The position numbers were made by a program, and so were the translations under genes. Positions 1 through 4,875 of a stretch of 5,801 nt of DNA are shown here, in pieces. The stretch covers positions 1-5,801 of the forward strand of contig JAFECV010000155.1 of NCBI GenBank assembly GCA_018241985.1, given 5' to 3'. The notes beneath the pieces are model-generated. The model saw nothing but the letters and a program-made list of their open reading frames with translations, was not told the DNA's origin and ran no database searches. Within the stretch, counting starts at the first letter, position 1. Each line of letters starts with the position of its first letter. This stretch comes from Pseudomonadota bacterium (GTDB taxonomy: Bacteria; Pseudomonadota; Gammaproteobacteria; Burkholderiales; Burkholderiaceae_C).

Positions 1-573
1 CTTCGACTCGAACGCGGCCGTGGCCAGCGTGGCCGCATGCTCGCGCACGTCGGCCGGCCAGCCGGCGGTGGCCGAGGCGAACCGTGCTGCATCGGCGGCA
101 AAGAGGGCCCGCGCGGCTTCCTCGTAGCCCGGCGCGTTGCCGGCGATCGTGGTCATGAACCGGTACGTGGCCTCCTGCGCGCGGCGCACCCGGTCGCGCC
201 CGGCATGGGTGCGGCGCGCCTCCTCGACCAGCCGGCGCAGCGCGACCGAGGCGCCGCCCGGCTGCAGCGCGAGCCAGTCCCAGTGGCGCGGCAGCAGCGT
301 GACCTCGCGCGCGACGACACCGAGCCGGGGCCGCCCCGGGCCGCGCGGCGCCGGTGGCTCCGCTGCTTCGGCGGAATCGACCGCTCTGTCGGTGGCGGGG
401 TGCAGATCGATTTCAACGGTGGCGCCGGTGTCGTCGTCGAACACCAGCAGGGATGCGTGCGGGTCGGACGCCACGGCTTTGCGGGCCGCGGTCGCGACCG
501 AGCGCAGATCGCCCTGGACGATGCGGCGGCCGCCAATGAAGGCGGTGCAGTGAGCGAATGAGGTCGGGTTCAT
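1..573 (-). CDS. DUF2239 family protein, 3' end cut by window edge
   Basis: An open frame begins at ATG 573-571 and runs without a stop for 191 codons to the left edge, so the C-terminus is missing. The protein starts MNPTSFAHCTAFIGGRR. A short N-terminal region contains LLVFDDDTG (residues 42-50). A Pro/Ala-rich linker (about 64-79) leads to G80-R-P-R83, then REVTLLPRHWDWL (89-101), GGASVALRRLVEEARR (106-121) and a charged, Ala-rich helical part. The segment GRPRLGVVAREVTLLPRHWDWL is what I recognise as the core of DUF2239 proteins, which have no established function. GRPR resembles an AT-hook core, and the following strand-helix-helix pattern resembles a ribbon-helix-helix DNA-binding unit; that reading is inference. 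The start is supported by the frame, a GGAA about 5 nt upstream and a TATAAT 27 nt upstream. It follows fdxA on the same strand, but a terminator-like hairpin between them suggests separate transcription. There is no signal peptide or membrane segment. Confidence 0.85.
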   Translation of the reverse strand, partial: MNPTSFAHCTAFIGGRRIVQGDLRSVATAARKAVASDPHASLLVFDDDTGATVEIDLHPATDRAVDSAEAAEPPAPRGPGRPRLGVVAREVTLLPRHWDWLALQPGGASVALRRLVEEARRTHAGRDRVRRAQEATYRFMTTIAGNAPGYEEAARALFAADAARFASATAGWPADVREHAATLATAAFESK

Positions 574-574
574 T

Positions 575-596
575 GCCGTTCCAGAATCTGAACGGC
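575..596 (-). promoter_or_regulatory. Inverted repeat over the ribosome binding site of the DUF2239 gene
   Basis: Perfect 7-bp arms GCCGTTC (575-581) and GAACGGC (590-596) flank an 8-nt spacer, ending one base before the ATG at 573. In the transcript the 3' arm contains GGAAC, the only Shine-Dalgarno-like stretch, so a hairpin here would hide the ribosome binding site. It could instead be a dimer operator just downstream of the predicted promoter. Function is inferred; the symmetry is seen. Confidence 0.4.
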
Positions 597-599
597 GGA

Positions 600-605
600 A
601 TTATA
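600..605 (-). promoter_or_regulatory. Putative -10 box for the DUF2239 gene
   Basis: Minus-strand TATAAT, a perfect sigma-70 -10 hexamer, lies 26 nt upstream of the DUF2239 start codon in an AT-rich island within GC-rich DNA. The -35 region is poor: nothing close to TTGACA sits at 16-18 nt spacing, and CTGAAA at 620-625 is too close. It overlaps one arm of the inverted repeat ACCCGG...CCGGGT (605-631), as expected of a regulated promoter. Confidence 0.45.
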
Positions 606-631
606 CCCGGATTAAATAATTTCAGCCGGGT
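605..631. repeat. Inverted repeat ACCCGG-N15-CCGGGT around promoter
   Basis: Arms ACCCGG (605-610) and CCGGGT (626-631) are perfect 6-bp complements separated by a 15-nt AT-rich spacer. The centres of the arms are 21 bp apart, about two helical turns, and the left arm touches the putative TATAAT. This geometry fits a dimeric regulator's operator, but a chance match in GC-rich DNA cannot be excluded. Confidence 0.3.
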
Positions 632-632
632 G

Positions 633-655
633 AAATAAAGCGGGCTGCGGCAGCC
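633..655 (-). terminator. Candidate intrinsic terminator after fdxA
   Basis: Reading the minus strand, a GC stem GGCTG-CCG-CAGCC (655 to 643) is followed after CGC by TTTATTT (639 to 633). It begins 19 nt past the fdxA stop codon. The stem is short (5 bp) and the T-tract is interrupted by one A, so termination may be partial. It probably separates the fdxA transcript from the DUF2239 gene. Confidence 0.45.
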
Positions 656-674
656 GGGCCGGCCGCGCTTGCAA

Positions 675-1004
675 TCAGCGGACGAGTTCGGCCAGCTTGC
701 CGGCTTTGTCCTTCCAGTCTTCCGCGTCGTCGAGCGCCGGCTTGCGCTTGGTGATGCTCGTCCATCCCTCGGCGTGGCTCAGCTCGGCGTTGATCTGGAT
801 GAACCCGGTCTGGTCCTGCGGCAGCTCTTCCTCGGGGTAGATCGCATTGACCGGGCATTCGGGGATGCAGACCGCGCAGTCGATGCATTCGTCCGGGTCG
901 ATCACCAGCATGTTCGGGCCCTCGCGAAAGCAGTCCACCGGACAGACGTCGACGCAGTCGGTGTATTTGCAGCGGATGCAGGATTCGGTGACGACGTGGG
1001 TCAT
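675..1004 (-). CDS. fdxA: 7Fe ferredoxin, [3Fe-4S][4Fe-4S] type
   Basis: A soluble electron carrier of 109 aa. The nine cysteines (9, 12, 17, 21, 25, 40, 43, 46, 50) have exactly the spacing of Azotobacter vinelandii ferredoxin I. By that comparison C9, C17 and C50 should bind the [3Fe-4S] cluster, and C21, C40, C43 and C46 the [4Fe-4S] cluster; C12 and C25 are non-ligands. [14 protein letters not shown] and [12 protein letters not shown] are the two cluster motifs. The C-terminal extension ([11 protein letters not shown], then a [12 protein letters not shown] stretch) is also of the FdI type. ATG 1004-1002 is chosen because the protein then begins MTHVVTESC, matching the family N-terminus; the frame stays open further upstream but that part is unlike ferredoxin. 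No strong Shine-Dalgarno is visible. It lies 148 nt beyond cysN on the same strand. It could feed electrons to sulfite or APS reduction or serve general redox; only proximity supports the former. Confidence 0.95.
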   Translation of the reverse strand: MTHVVTESCIRCKYTDCVDVCPVDCFREGPNMLVIDPDECIDCAVCIPECPVNAIYPEEELPQDQTGFIQINAELSHAEGWTSITKRKPALDDAEDWKDKAGKLAELVR

Positions 1005-1078
1005 GTTCTGGCAGGCGCGACCGCTCGGGTCTGAAAACGCAGGGGGAGTTGGAAGGAAGAACGCGCGGCGAAGCGCAG

Positions 1079-1084
1079 ATTTTA
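1079..1084 (-). promoter_or_regulatory. Possible -10 box upstream of fdxA
   Basis: Minus-strand TAAAAT matches the sigma-70 -10 consensus at 5 of 6 positions and sits 74 nt before the fdxA ATG in otherwise GC-rich DNA. The hexamer at -35 spacing (about CTGCAC) is weak. It suggests fdxA may have its own transcript in addition to read-through from the cys operon. Confidence 0.3.
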
Positions 1085-1094
1085 TGCGCCACGC

Positions 1095-1140
1095 CGGGCC
1101 GGTGCAGGCGGTACCAAAGGCGCCGGCCCGCGCGAGCGGG
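1095..1140 (-). repeat. Overlapping GC hairpins between cysN and fdxA
   Basis: Two mutually exclusive stems are visible. One is CCCGC-TCGC-GCGGG (minus strand, 1140 to 1127), starting 12 nt after the cysN stop. The other is an 8-bp stem CGGGCCGG (1095-1102) with CCGGCCCG (1123-1130). Neither is followed by a T-tract, so neither is a standard intrinsic terminator. They may protect the 3' end of the cys mRNA or slow read-through into fdxA. Confidence 0.3.
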
Positions 1141-1152
1141 GAGTGAAGCAGG

Positions 1153-2535
1153 CTACCGCACCAGCAGCGCGCCCGAGGTGCGGTTCGACGCGGTGTCGAC
1201 CAGCACCAGCGAGCCCATGCTGCGCGACTGCGCATACGGGCGCGCGGCCAGCGGCTGCTGCAGCGCGAGTTCGACATGGCCGATCGCGTTCGGCGCGAGC
1301 TCGTCGGCCTGTTCCTCGGCCAGCGTGTTCACGTCGAGCCGGTGCACGATGCGCCGCACCCGGGCCTTGACCCAGCGGTGGCCGTGCAGCGCCCAGTAGA
1401 CCCGGCCCGCGACCAGCGGCTCGTCGTCCATCCAGGCGACGGTGCCGTGCAGTGTGGTCCGGCCCGGGTCGGCCGCCGCTTCGAAGTCGTCGCCCTCGGG
1501 TTCGTGCGCGAGCAGCCAGTCGCCGCGCGACACGTCGATCTCGCGATCGAGCACGATGCCGGCGCTGCGCCCGGCCAGGATCGCGCGCGGCTGGCGCGCG
1601 TGGTCCAGCACCTGCGCGACGCGGGCGGTCTGGCCGCCCGGCATCACCGTCACCTGCTGCCCCGGCTGCACGCCGCCGGCCGCGACCCGGCCCCAGAACA
1701 CGCGGCGGCCTTGCGACGTGTCTGTGCCGGCCGGCTGCTTCTCGGCTAGCTTTTCCACCCATTGCACGGCCAGCGCGAACGGCTGCGTCGCGTCAAAGCC
1801 GGCGCTCGGCAGTCGCTCCAGGATTTCCAGCAGGCTCAGGCCCTCGTAGCCGCACCAGGCCGCGCCGCCTTCGTGCGCGGCACGTAGGGCGACGTTCCAG
1901 CCTTCGAGCGCGGAGATCGGCACGACCGCCTGCAGCGCGATCCGCGCCGCGCCGGCGAAGCTGCGCAGCGCCGCTGCGATGTGGTCGAACGCGAGCTTCG
2001 GGTCGGCGACCGCGTCGAGCTTGTTGATCGCGAACACCACCGAGGGCACGCGCAGCAGGCTCACCAGCAGCGCGTGGCGCCGGGTCTGCGGCAGCAGTTG
2101 CAGCGCGGGGTCGCGCCAGTCGAGCTTGGTCGCGTCGACCAGCACCACCGCCGCGTCGGCGCTCGAGGCGGCGGTCACCATGTTGCGGGTGTACTGTTCG
2201 TGGCCGGGCGCATCGCCGATGATGAACTTGCGCCGCGCGGTCGCGAAGTAGCGGTACGCGACGTCGATCGTGATGCCCTGCTCGCGCTCGGCCGTCAGGC
2301 CGTCGGTCAGCAGCGCGAGGTCCACAGTGTTGCCGTCGGGACCCTTGCGCTGCACGCCGGCGAGCTGGTCCTGCAGCACCGCGCGGCTGTCGACCAGCAG
2401 CCGCCCGATCAGCGTGCTCTTGCCGTCGTCGACCGACCCGCAGGTGATGAAGCGCAGCGCGGTTTTTTGGTCATTTTGGCTCGAATCCAAGGCACCGCCT
2501 TCACTTACAGCTATTGATTCAGTAGCAATCGTCAT
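1153..2535 (-). CDS. cysN: Sulfate adenylyltransferase subunit 1 (ATP sulfurylase GTPase subunit)
   Basis: CysN couples GTP hydrolysis to formation of adenylyl sulfate (APS) from sulfate and ATP, in complex with CysD in the cytoplasm. With ATG 2535-2533 the protein is 460 aa. The translation-factor GTPase motifs are in order: GSVDDGKS (33-40, P-loop), GITID (87-91, switch I Thr89), DAPGH (108-112), NKLD (171-174) and SAL (208-210). The rest matches the EF-Tu-like beta-barrel domains, ending [11 protein letters not shown]. It stops there, so no CysC (APS kinase) domain is fused. A GTG at 2577 would add 14 residues but lies in an intergenic repeat; the ATG has CAGG 6 nt upstream and gives the more usual N-terminus [10 protein letters not shown]. 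Residues 1-24 are a nonconserved tail encoded by AT-richer DNA containing a palindrome. cysN follows cysD after an unusually long 127-nt gap. Confidence 0.96.
   Translation of the reverse strand: MTIATESIAVSEGGALDSSQNDQKTALRFITCGSVDDGKSTLIGRLLVDSRAVLQDQLAGVQRKGPDGNTVDLALLTDGLTAEREQGITIDVAYRYFATARRKFIIGDAPGHEQYTRNMVTAASSADAAVVLVDATKLDWRDPALQLLPQTRRHALLVSLLRVPSVVFAINKLDAVADPKLAFDHIAAALRSFAGAARIALQAVVPISALEGWNVALRAAHEGGAAWCGYEGLSLLEILERLPSAGFDATQPFALAVQWVEKLAEKQPAGTDTSQGRRVFWGRVAAGGVQPGQQVTVMPGGQTARVAQVLDHARQPRAILAGRSAGIVLDREIDVSRGDWLLAHEPEGDDFEAAADPGRTTLHGTVAWMDDEPLVAGRVYWALHGHRWVKARVRRIVHRLDVNTLAEEQADELAPNAIGHVELALQQPLAARPYAQSRSMGSLVLVDTASNRTSGALLVR
2510..2526. repeat. AT-rich palindrome within the first codons of cysN
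   Basis: On the minus strand GCTA-CTGAATCAA-TAGC lies 7 nt into cysN, preceded by GATT and followed by TG. It stands out as AT-rich in GC-rich surroundings. It resembles the palindrome at the start of the DUF934 gene (4840-4856), sharing GATTGCTA and a trailing GCTG. Confidence 0.4.
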
Positions 2536-2555
2536 GTTAGGCCTGCAGTTTGGTA

Positions 2556-2660
2556 AGGGCTGGGTCGCCGGGGGCACCGCGGGTCCGGCTCCGCCGGCCC
2601 GCCAGTGCCGCCCCTCGAAGGGGAAGGCGAAGCGACACGCAGTGCGCGCAGCCTGGGGTG
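2556..2660. repeat. Comamonadaceae-type intergenic repeat in the cysD-cysN gap
   Basis: The gap holds a string of small palindromes: CCGGC-TCC-GCCGG (2585-2597), CCCC-TCGAA-GGGG (2611-2623), and the segment GGCGAAGCGACACGCAGTGC leading to GCGCGCAGCCTGGGG. From memory, this combination is dispersed through many Comamonadaceae intergenic regions; I cannot verify copy number here. Boundaries are approximate. It carries no ORF and no T-tract, so it is not an obvious terminator. It may affect mRNA stability or processing between cysD and cysN. Confidence 0.6.
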
Positions 2661-2662
2661 GT

Positions 2663-3607
2663 TCAAAAGTACCCGTCCTTCTTGCGCTTCTCCATCGACG
2701 CGTCCGAGGTCTTGTCGTCCATCCGCGTGGCGCCGCGCTCGCTGACGTCGACCGCCAGCGTTTCGATCACGATCTCGGCTGCGGTCGATGCGCTGCTCGC
2801 GACCGGGCAGGTGCAGGTGATGTCGCCGACGGTGCGAAAGCGCACCTCGCGCAGCGCGGCCGTCTCGCCGTCGCGCGGCGGGGTCAGCGGCGTGACCGGC
2901 ACCAGCAGGCCCCGGCGCTCGACCACCGCGCGCCGGTGCGCGTAGTAGATAGTCGGCAGCTCGATGCGCTCGCGCGCGATGTATTGCCAGATGTCGAGTT
3001 CGGTCCAGTTCGAGATCGGGAACACGCGGAAATGCTCGCCCGGCGCGAGCCGCGTGTTGAACAGCGTCCACAGCTCGGGGCGCTGCGCCTTCGGCTGCCA
3101 CTGGCCGAAGCCGTCGCGGTGCGAGAAGATGCGCTCCTTCGCGCGCGCCTTCTCCTCGTCGCGGCGCGCGCCGCCGATCAGCGCGTCGAAGCGGAACTCG
3201 TCGATGGCTTCCAGCAGCGTCACCGACTGGTGCGCGTTGCGGCTCTCGCGAGGGTGCGCCAGCCGCACCGTGCCGCGCGCGATCGAATCCTCCAGCCGGC
3301 GCACGATCAGCTCGGCGCCGAGTTCCTTCGCGCGCCGGTCGCGAAAGTCGGTGACCTCGGGGTAGTTGTGGCCGGTGTCGATCATCAGCAGCGGATAGGG
3401 GATGCGGCCGCGGCCGAACGCCTTCTCGGCGCAGTGCAGCATCACCGCAGAATCCTTGCCGCCGGAAAACAGCAGCGCCGGGCGCTCGAACGCGGCGGCG
3501 ACCTCGCGCAGGATGAAGATCGTTTCTTCCTCGAGCGCGTCCAGGTGCTGGTCCGCCAGCGAGCGGTGCAGCTCGGCGTCGAGCGGGAATTCGGTGCGTG
3601 CGTTCAT
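2663..3607 (-). CDS. cysD: Sulfate adenylyltransferase subunit 2 (ATP sulfurylase catalytic subunit)
   Basis: CysD is the catalytic subunit that adenylates sulfate, working with CysN. It is 314 aa, slightly longer than the roughly 300 aa usual in the family. The PP-loop ATP-binding motif SGGKDS is at 48-53, followed by MIDTGHNYPEV (75-85), GGARRDEEKARAKER (145-159), the RVFPISNWTELDIWQYI stretch (194-210), RTVGDITCTCPV (258-269) and the C-terminal EKRKKDGYF typical of CysD. The start ATG 3607-3605 is fixed by a perfect AGGAGG 7 nt upstream and by its ATGA overlap with the cysH stop. The open frame extends 29 codons upstream, but that stretch is not CysD-like. Expression is probably coupled to cysH. 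Its partner cysN lies 127 nt downstream, beyond a repeat element. Confidence 0.97.
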   Translation of the reverse strand: MNARTEFPLDAELHRSLADQHLDALEEETIFILREVAAAFERPALLFSGGKDSAVMLHCAEKAFGRGRIPYPLLMIDTGHNYPEVTDFRDRRAKELGAELIVRRLEDSIARGTVRLAHPRESRNAHQSVTLLEAIDEFRFDALIGGARRDEEKARAKERIFSHRDGFGQWQPKAQRPELWTLFNTRLAPGEHFRVFPISNWTELDIWQYIARERIELPTIYYAHRRAVVERRGLLVPVTPLTPPRDGETAALREVRFRTVGDITCTCPVASSASTAAEIVIETLAVDVSERGATRMDDKTSDASMEKRKKDGYF

Positions 3608-4431
3608 GCGGGGGCCTCCTCGTGTTTTGCGTTCGCGGGGTTGTGCGAGACATGCAGGCCGCATTCCTTCGCGCCGCTCTCGCTCTCCCACCACCAGCGC
3701 CCGGCGCGGAAGTCCTCGCCCAGCGTGACCGCGCGGGTGCAGGGCGCGCAGCCGATGCTGGGGTAGAAGCGGTCGTGCAGCGGGTTGTACGCAACCTGGT
3801 GCAACGCGATGTAGTGCCAGACGTCGCCCCAGGTCCAGTCGGCGAGCGGGCTGTATTTGGTCAAGCCCCGGGTCGCTTCTTCGGAGCGGTCGATCGTCAG
3901 CACCTCGGCGCGCGCGCTCGACTGCTCGCGCCGCAGGCCGGTGATCCAGCCGGCCTGGCCGGCGAGCGCGCGCGACAGCGGCTCCATCTTGCGGATGCCG
4001 CAGCAGGCCTTTCGCAGTTCGATGCTGCGGTACATCGCATCGTGCCCTTCGCGCGCGACGAACTGCTCAGCCGCTTCTTGCACCGGGCGGTAGACCTCGA
4101 TCGGTGCATGCGGATGCGCCTGCTGCTGCGCCTTGAGGTTTTCCAGCAGCGCCAGCGTCTCGGCGTGCAGCAGACCGGTGTCGAGCACGAAGATGGTGAT
4201 GGGGAGCGCGTGGCGGTTGATCAGGTGCGTGATCACCATGTCCTCGGCGCCCAGGCTGCTCGCCTGCTTGACCGGGCCTGCCGCGGCGGCTGCTTGCAGC
4301 GTTGCCACCGCGCGCTGGAGCTTTGCGCCAAAGTCGGCGGACGCGCGTGCGTGCAGATTCACGGCCGGGGCGGACGGAGAGCCCGACTCGGCCGCACCGC
4401 GCAGCAGGCTGACGGCGGCAGCAGAGGTCAT
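3604..4431 (-). CDS. cysH: Assimilatory adenylyl-sulfate (APS) reductase, [4Fe-4S] type
   Basis: CysH reduces activated sulfate to sulfite with thioredoxin or glutaredoxin as donor. The protein is 275 aa. SSLGAEDMV (58-66) is the adenylate-binding loop, LDTGLLHAET (83-92) and ITGLRREQS (163-171) are substrate-pocket motifs, and C257 in KECGLH is the catalytic cysteine. It also has C143-C144 (KACCGIRK) and C228-x2-C231 (SIGCAPC), the four-cysteine [4Fe-4S] set that distinguishes APS reductases (Pseudomonas and plant type) from E. coli-type PAPS reductases. APS is therefore the expected substrate, which fits the absence of an APS kinase domain on CysN. The start ATG 4431-4429 overlaps the DUF934 stop (ATGA), with GGAGG 4 nt upstream; the stop overlaps the cysD start. 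The first 30 residues are Ala/Ser-rich and nonconserved. Product databases often call this PAPS reductase. Confidence 0.96.
   Translation of the reverse strand: MTSAAAVSLLRGAAESGSPSAPAVNLHARASADFGAKLQRAVATLQAAAAAGPVKQASSLGAEDMVITHLINRHALPITIFVLDTGLLHAETLALLENLKAQQQAHPHAPIEVYRPVQEAAEQFVAREGHDAMYRSIELRKACCGIRKMEPLSRALAGQAGWITGLRREQSSARAEVLTIDRSEEATRGLTKYSPLADWTWGDVWHYIALHQVAYNPLHDRFYPSIGCAPCTRAVTLGEDFRAGRWWWESESGAKECGLHVSHNPANAKHEEAPA
3615..3620 (-). promoter_or_regulatory. Strong Shine-Dalgarno of cysD
   Basis: Minus-strand AGGAGG, a full match to the anti-Shine-Dalgarno, lies 7 nt before ATG 3607 and inside the 3' end of cysH. It decides the cysD start over the upstream in-frame start and should allow efficient reinitiation after cysH. 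Confidence 0.8.
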
Positions 4432-4853
4432 GCCGCCTCCAGCGCCTGGTCGCTGTTCGGCGCCAGGTCACGCGCAAACAGCGGGCGCGGCTCCAGCACG
4501 TCGCCCTGATAGAACGCGGCGTAGCGGGCGAACTGGCGCTCGGCGGCGTCCGGGTTCACGCCCTCGGCCAGCACCACGCTGGTGAAGCCGCTGCGCTGCA
4601 TGTGCACCAAGAGGTCGATCAGCACGTCGCCGGTGGCTCGCAGATCGCCGCTGAACTTGTAGCGGCGCCGCAGCAGCACGGCCTGGCTGTAGGCACGGCC
4701 GTCTGTGAACTTCGGGAACGACAGCTCGATGCGGGTCACGCCTTCGAACGCGCCGCTTTGCGCGAGCTCGGCGATATCGGCGTCGTTCGCGATTTGCAGC
4801 ACTTTTTCGCCGCTGGCCGGCGTGGTTCCTTCGTTGGCAGCAATGATTTTCAT
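4428..4853 (-). CDS. DUF934 family protein of the sulfite reductase cluster
   Basis: A 141-aa protein of the DUF934 family, regularly found next to cysI/nirA-type reductases in Proteobacteria; no biochemical role is established that I know of. The family signature is clear: SFPKFTDGRAYSQA (45-58), RRRYKFSGDLRATGDVLID (62-80) and FYQGDV (114-119). No cysteines, membrane segments or signal peptide are visible, so it probably does not bind an iron-sulfur cluster and acts in the cytoplasm. The start ATG 4853-4851 has AGGA 5 nt upstream and lies 22 nt after the cysI stop; its own stop overlaps the cysH start by ATGA. That tight packing between sulfite reductase and APS reductase suggests an accessory role in sulfite reduction, which is inference. 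The start codon lies within a small AT-rich palindrome. Confidence 0.93.
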   Translation of the reverse strand: MKIIAANEGTTPASGEKVLQIANDADIAELAQSGAFEGVTRIELSFPKFTDGRAYSQAVLLRRRYKFSGDLRATGDVLIDLLVHMQRSGFTSVVLAEGVNPDAAERQFARYAAFYQGDVLEPRPLFARDLAPNSDQALEAA

Positions 4854-4856
4854 AGC
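4840..4856. repeat. AT-rich palindrome over the DUF934 start codon
   Basis: On the minus strand GCTATGA-AAA-TCATTGC has 7-nt arms with one mismatch and contains the ATG start. With flanking GATT and a trailing TG it resembles the element at the start of cysN (2510-2526). As RNA it could form a weak hairpin over the initiation codon, just after the AGGA. Confidence 0.4.
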
Positions 4857-4875
4857 AATCCTGTCGTCGTAAGGG

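Noticed and set aside
153..536. 127-codon minus-strand frame at the left end
   Set aside because: Same strand as the DUF2239 gene but in another frame; the translation is Arg/Ala/Pro-rich low complexity.
37..561. 174-codon plus-strand frame at the left end
   Set aside because: Antisense to the DUF2239 frame, which has a recognised family core, a promoter-like TATAAT and a sensible start; the plus-strand product is not recognisable.
675..1277. 200-aa version of the ferredoxin frame
   Set aside because: The first 91 residues overlap the cysN 3' end and the intergenic hairpins and are unlike ferredoxin; the internal ATG at 1004 gives the exact family N-terminus.
2536..2577. GTG start at 2577 for cysN
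   Set aside because: It would translate part of the intergenic repeat as 14 extra residues; ATG 2535 has an acceptable Shine-Dalgarno and a more typical N-terminus.
3608..3694. Upstream in-frame start for cysD at 3694
   Set aside because: It lies inside cysH and adds 29 non-CysD residues; the perfect AGGAGG and ATGA overlap fix the start at 3607.
2270..3766. 498-codon open frame on the plus strand
   Set aside because: It lies antisense to the cysD gene and the start of cysN, both of which have clear family motifs; its translation is low-complexity, Arg/Ala-rich, and spans an intergenic repeat. It is a shadow typical of GC-rich DNA.
3598..4509. 303-codon plus-strand frame opposite cysH
   Set aside because: Antisense to a well-conserved cysH; no recognisable domain.
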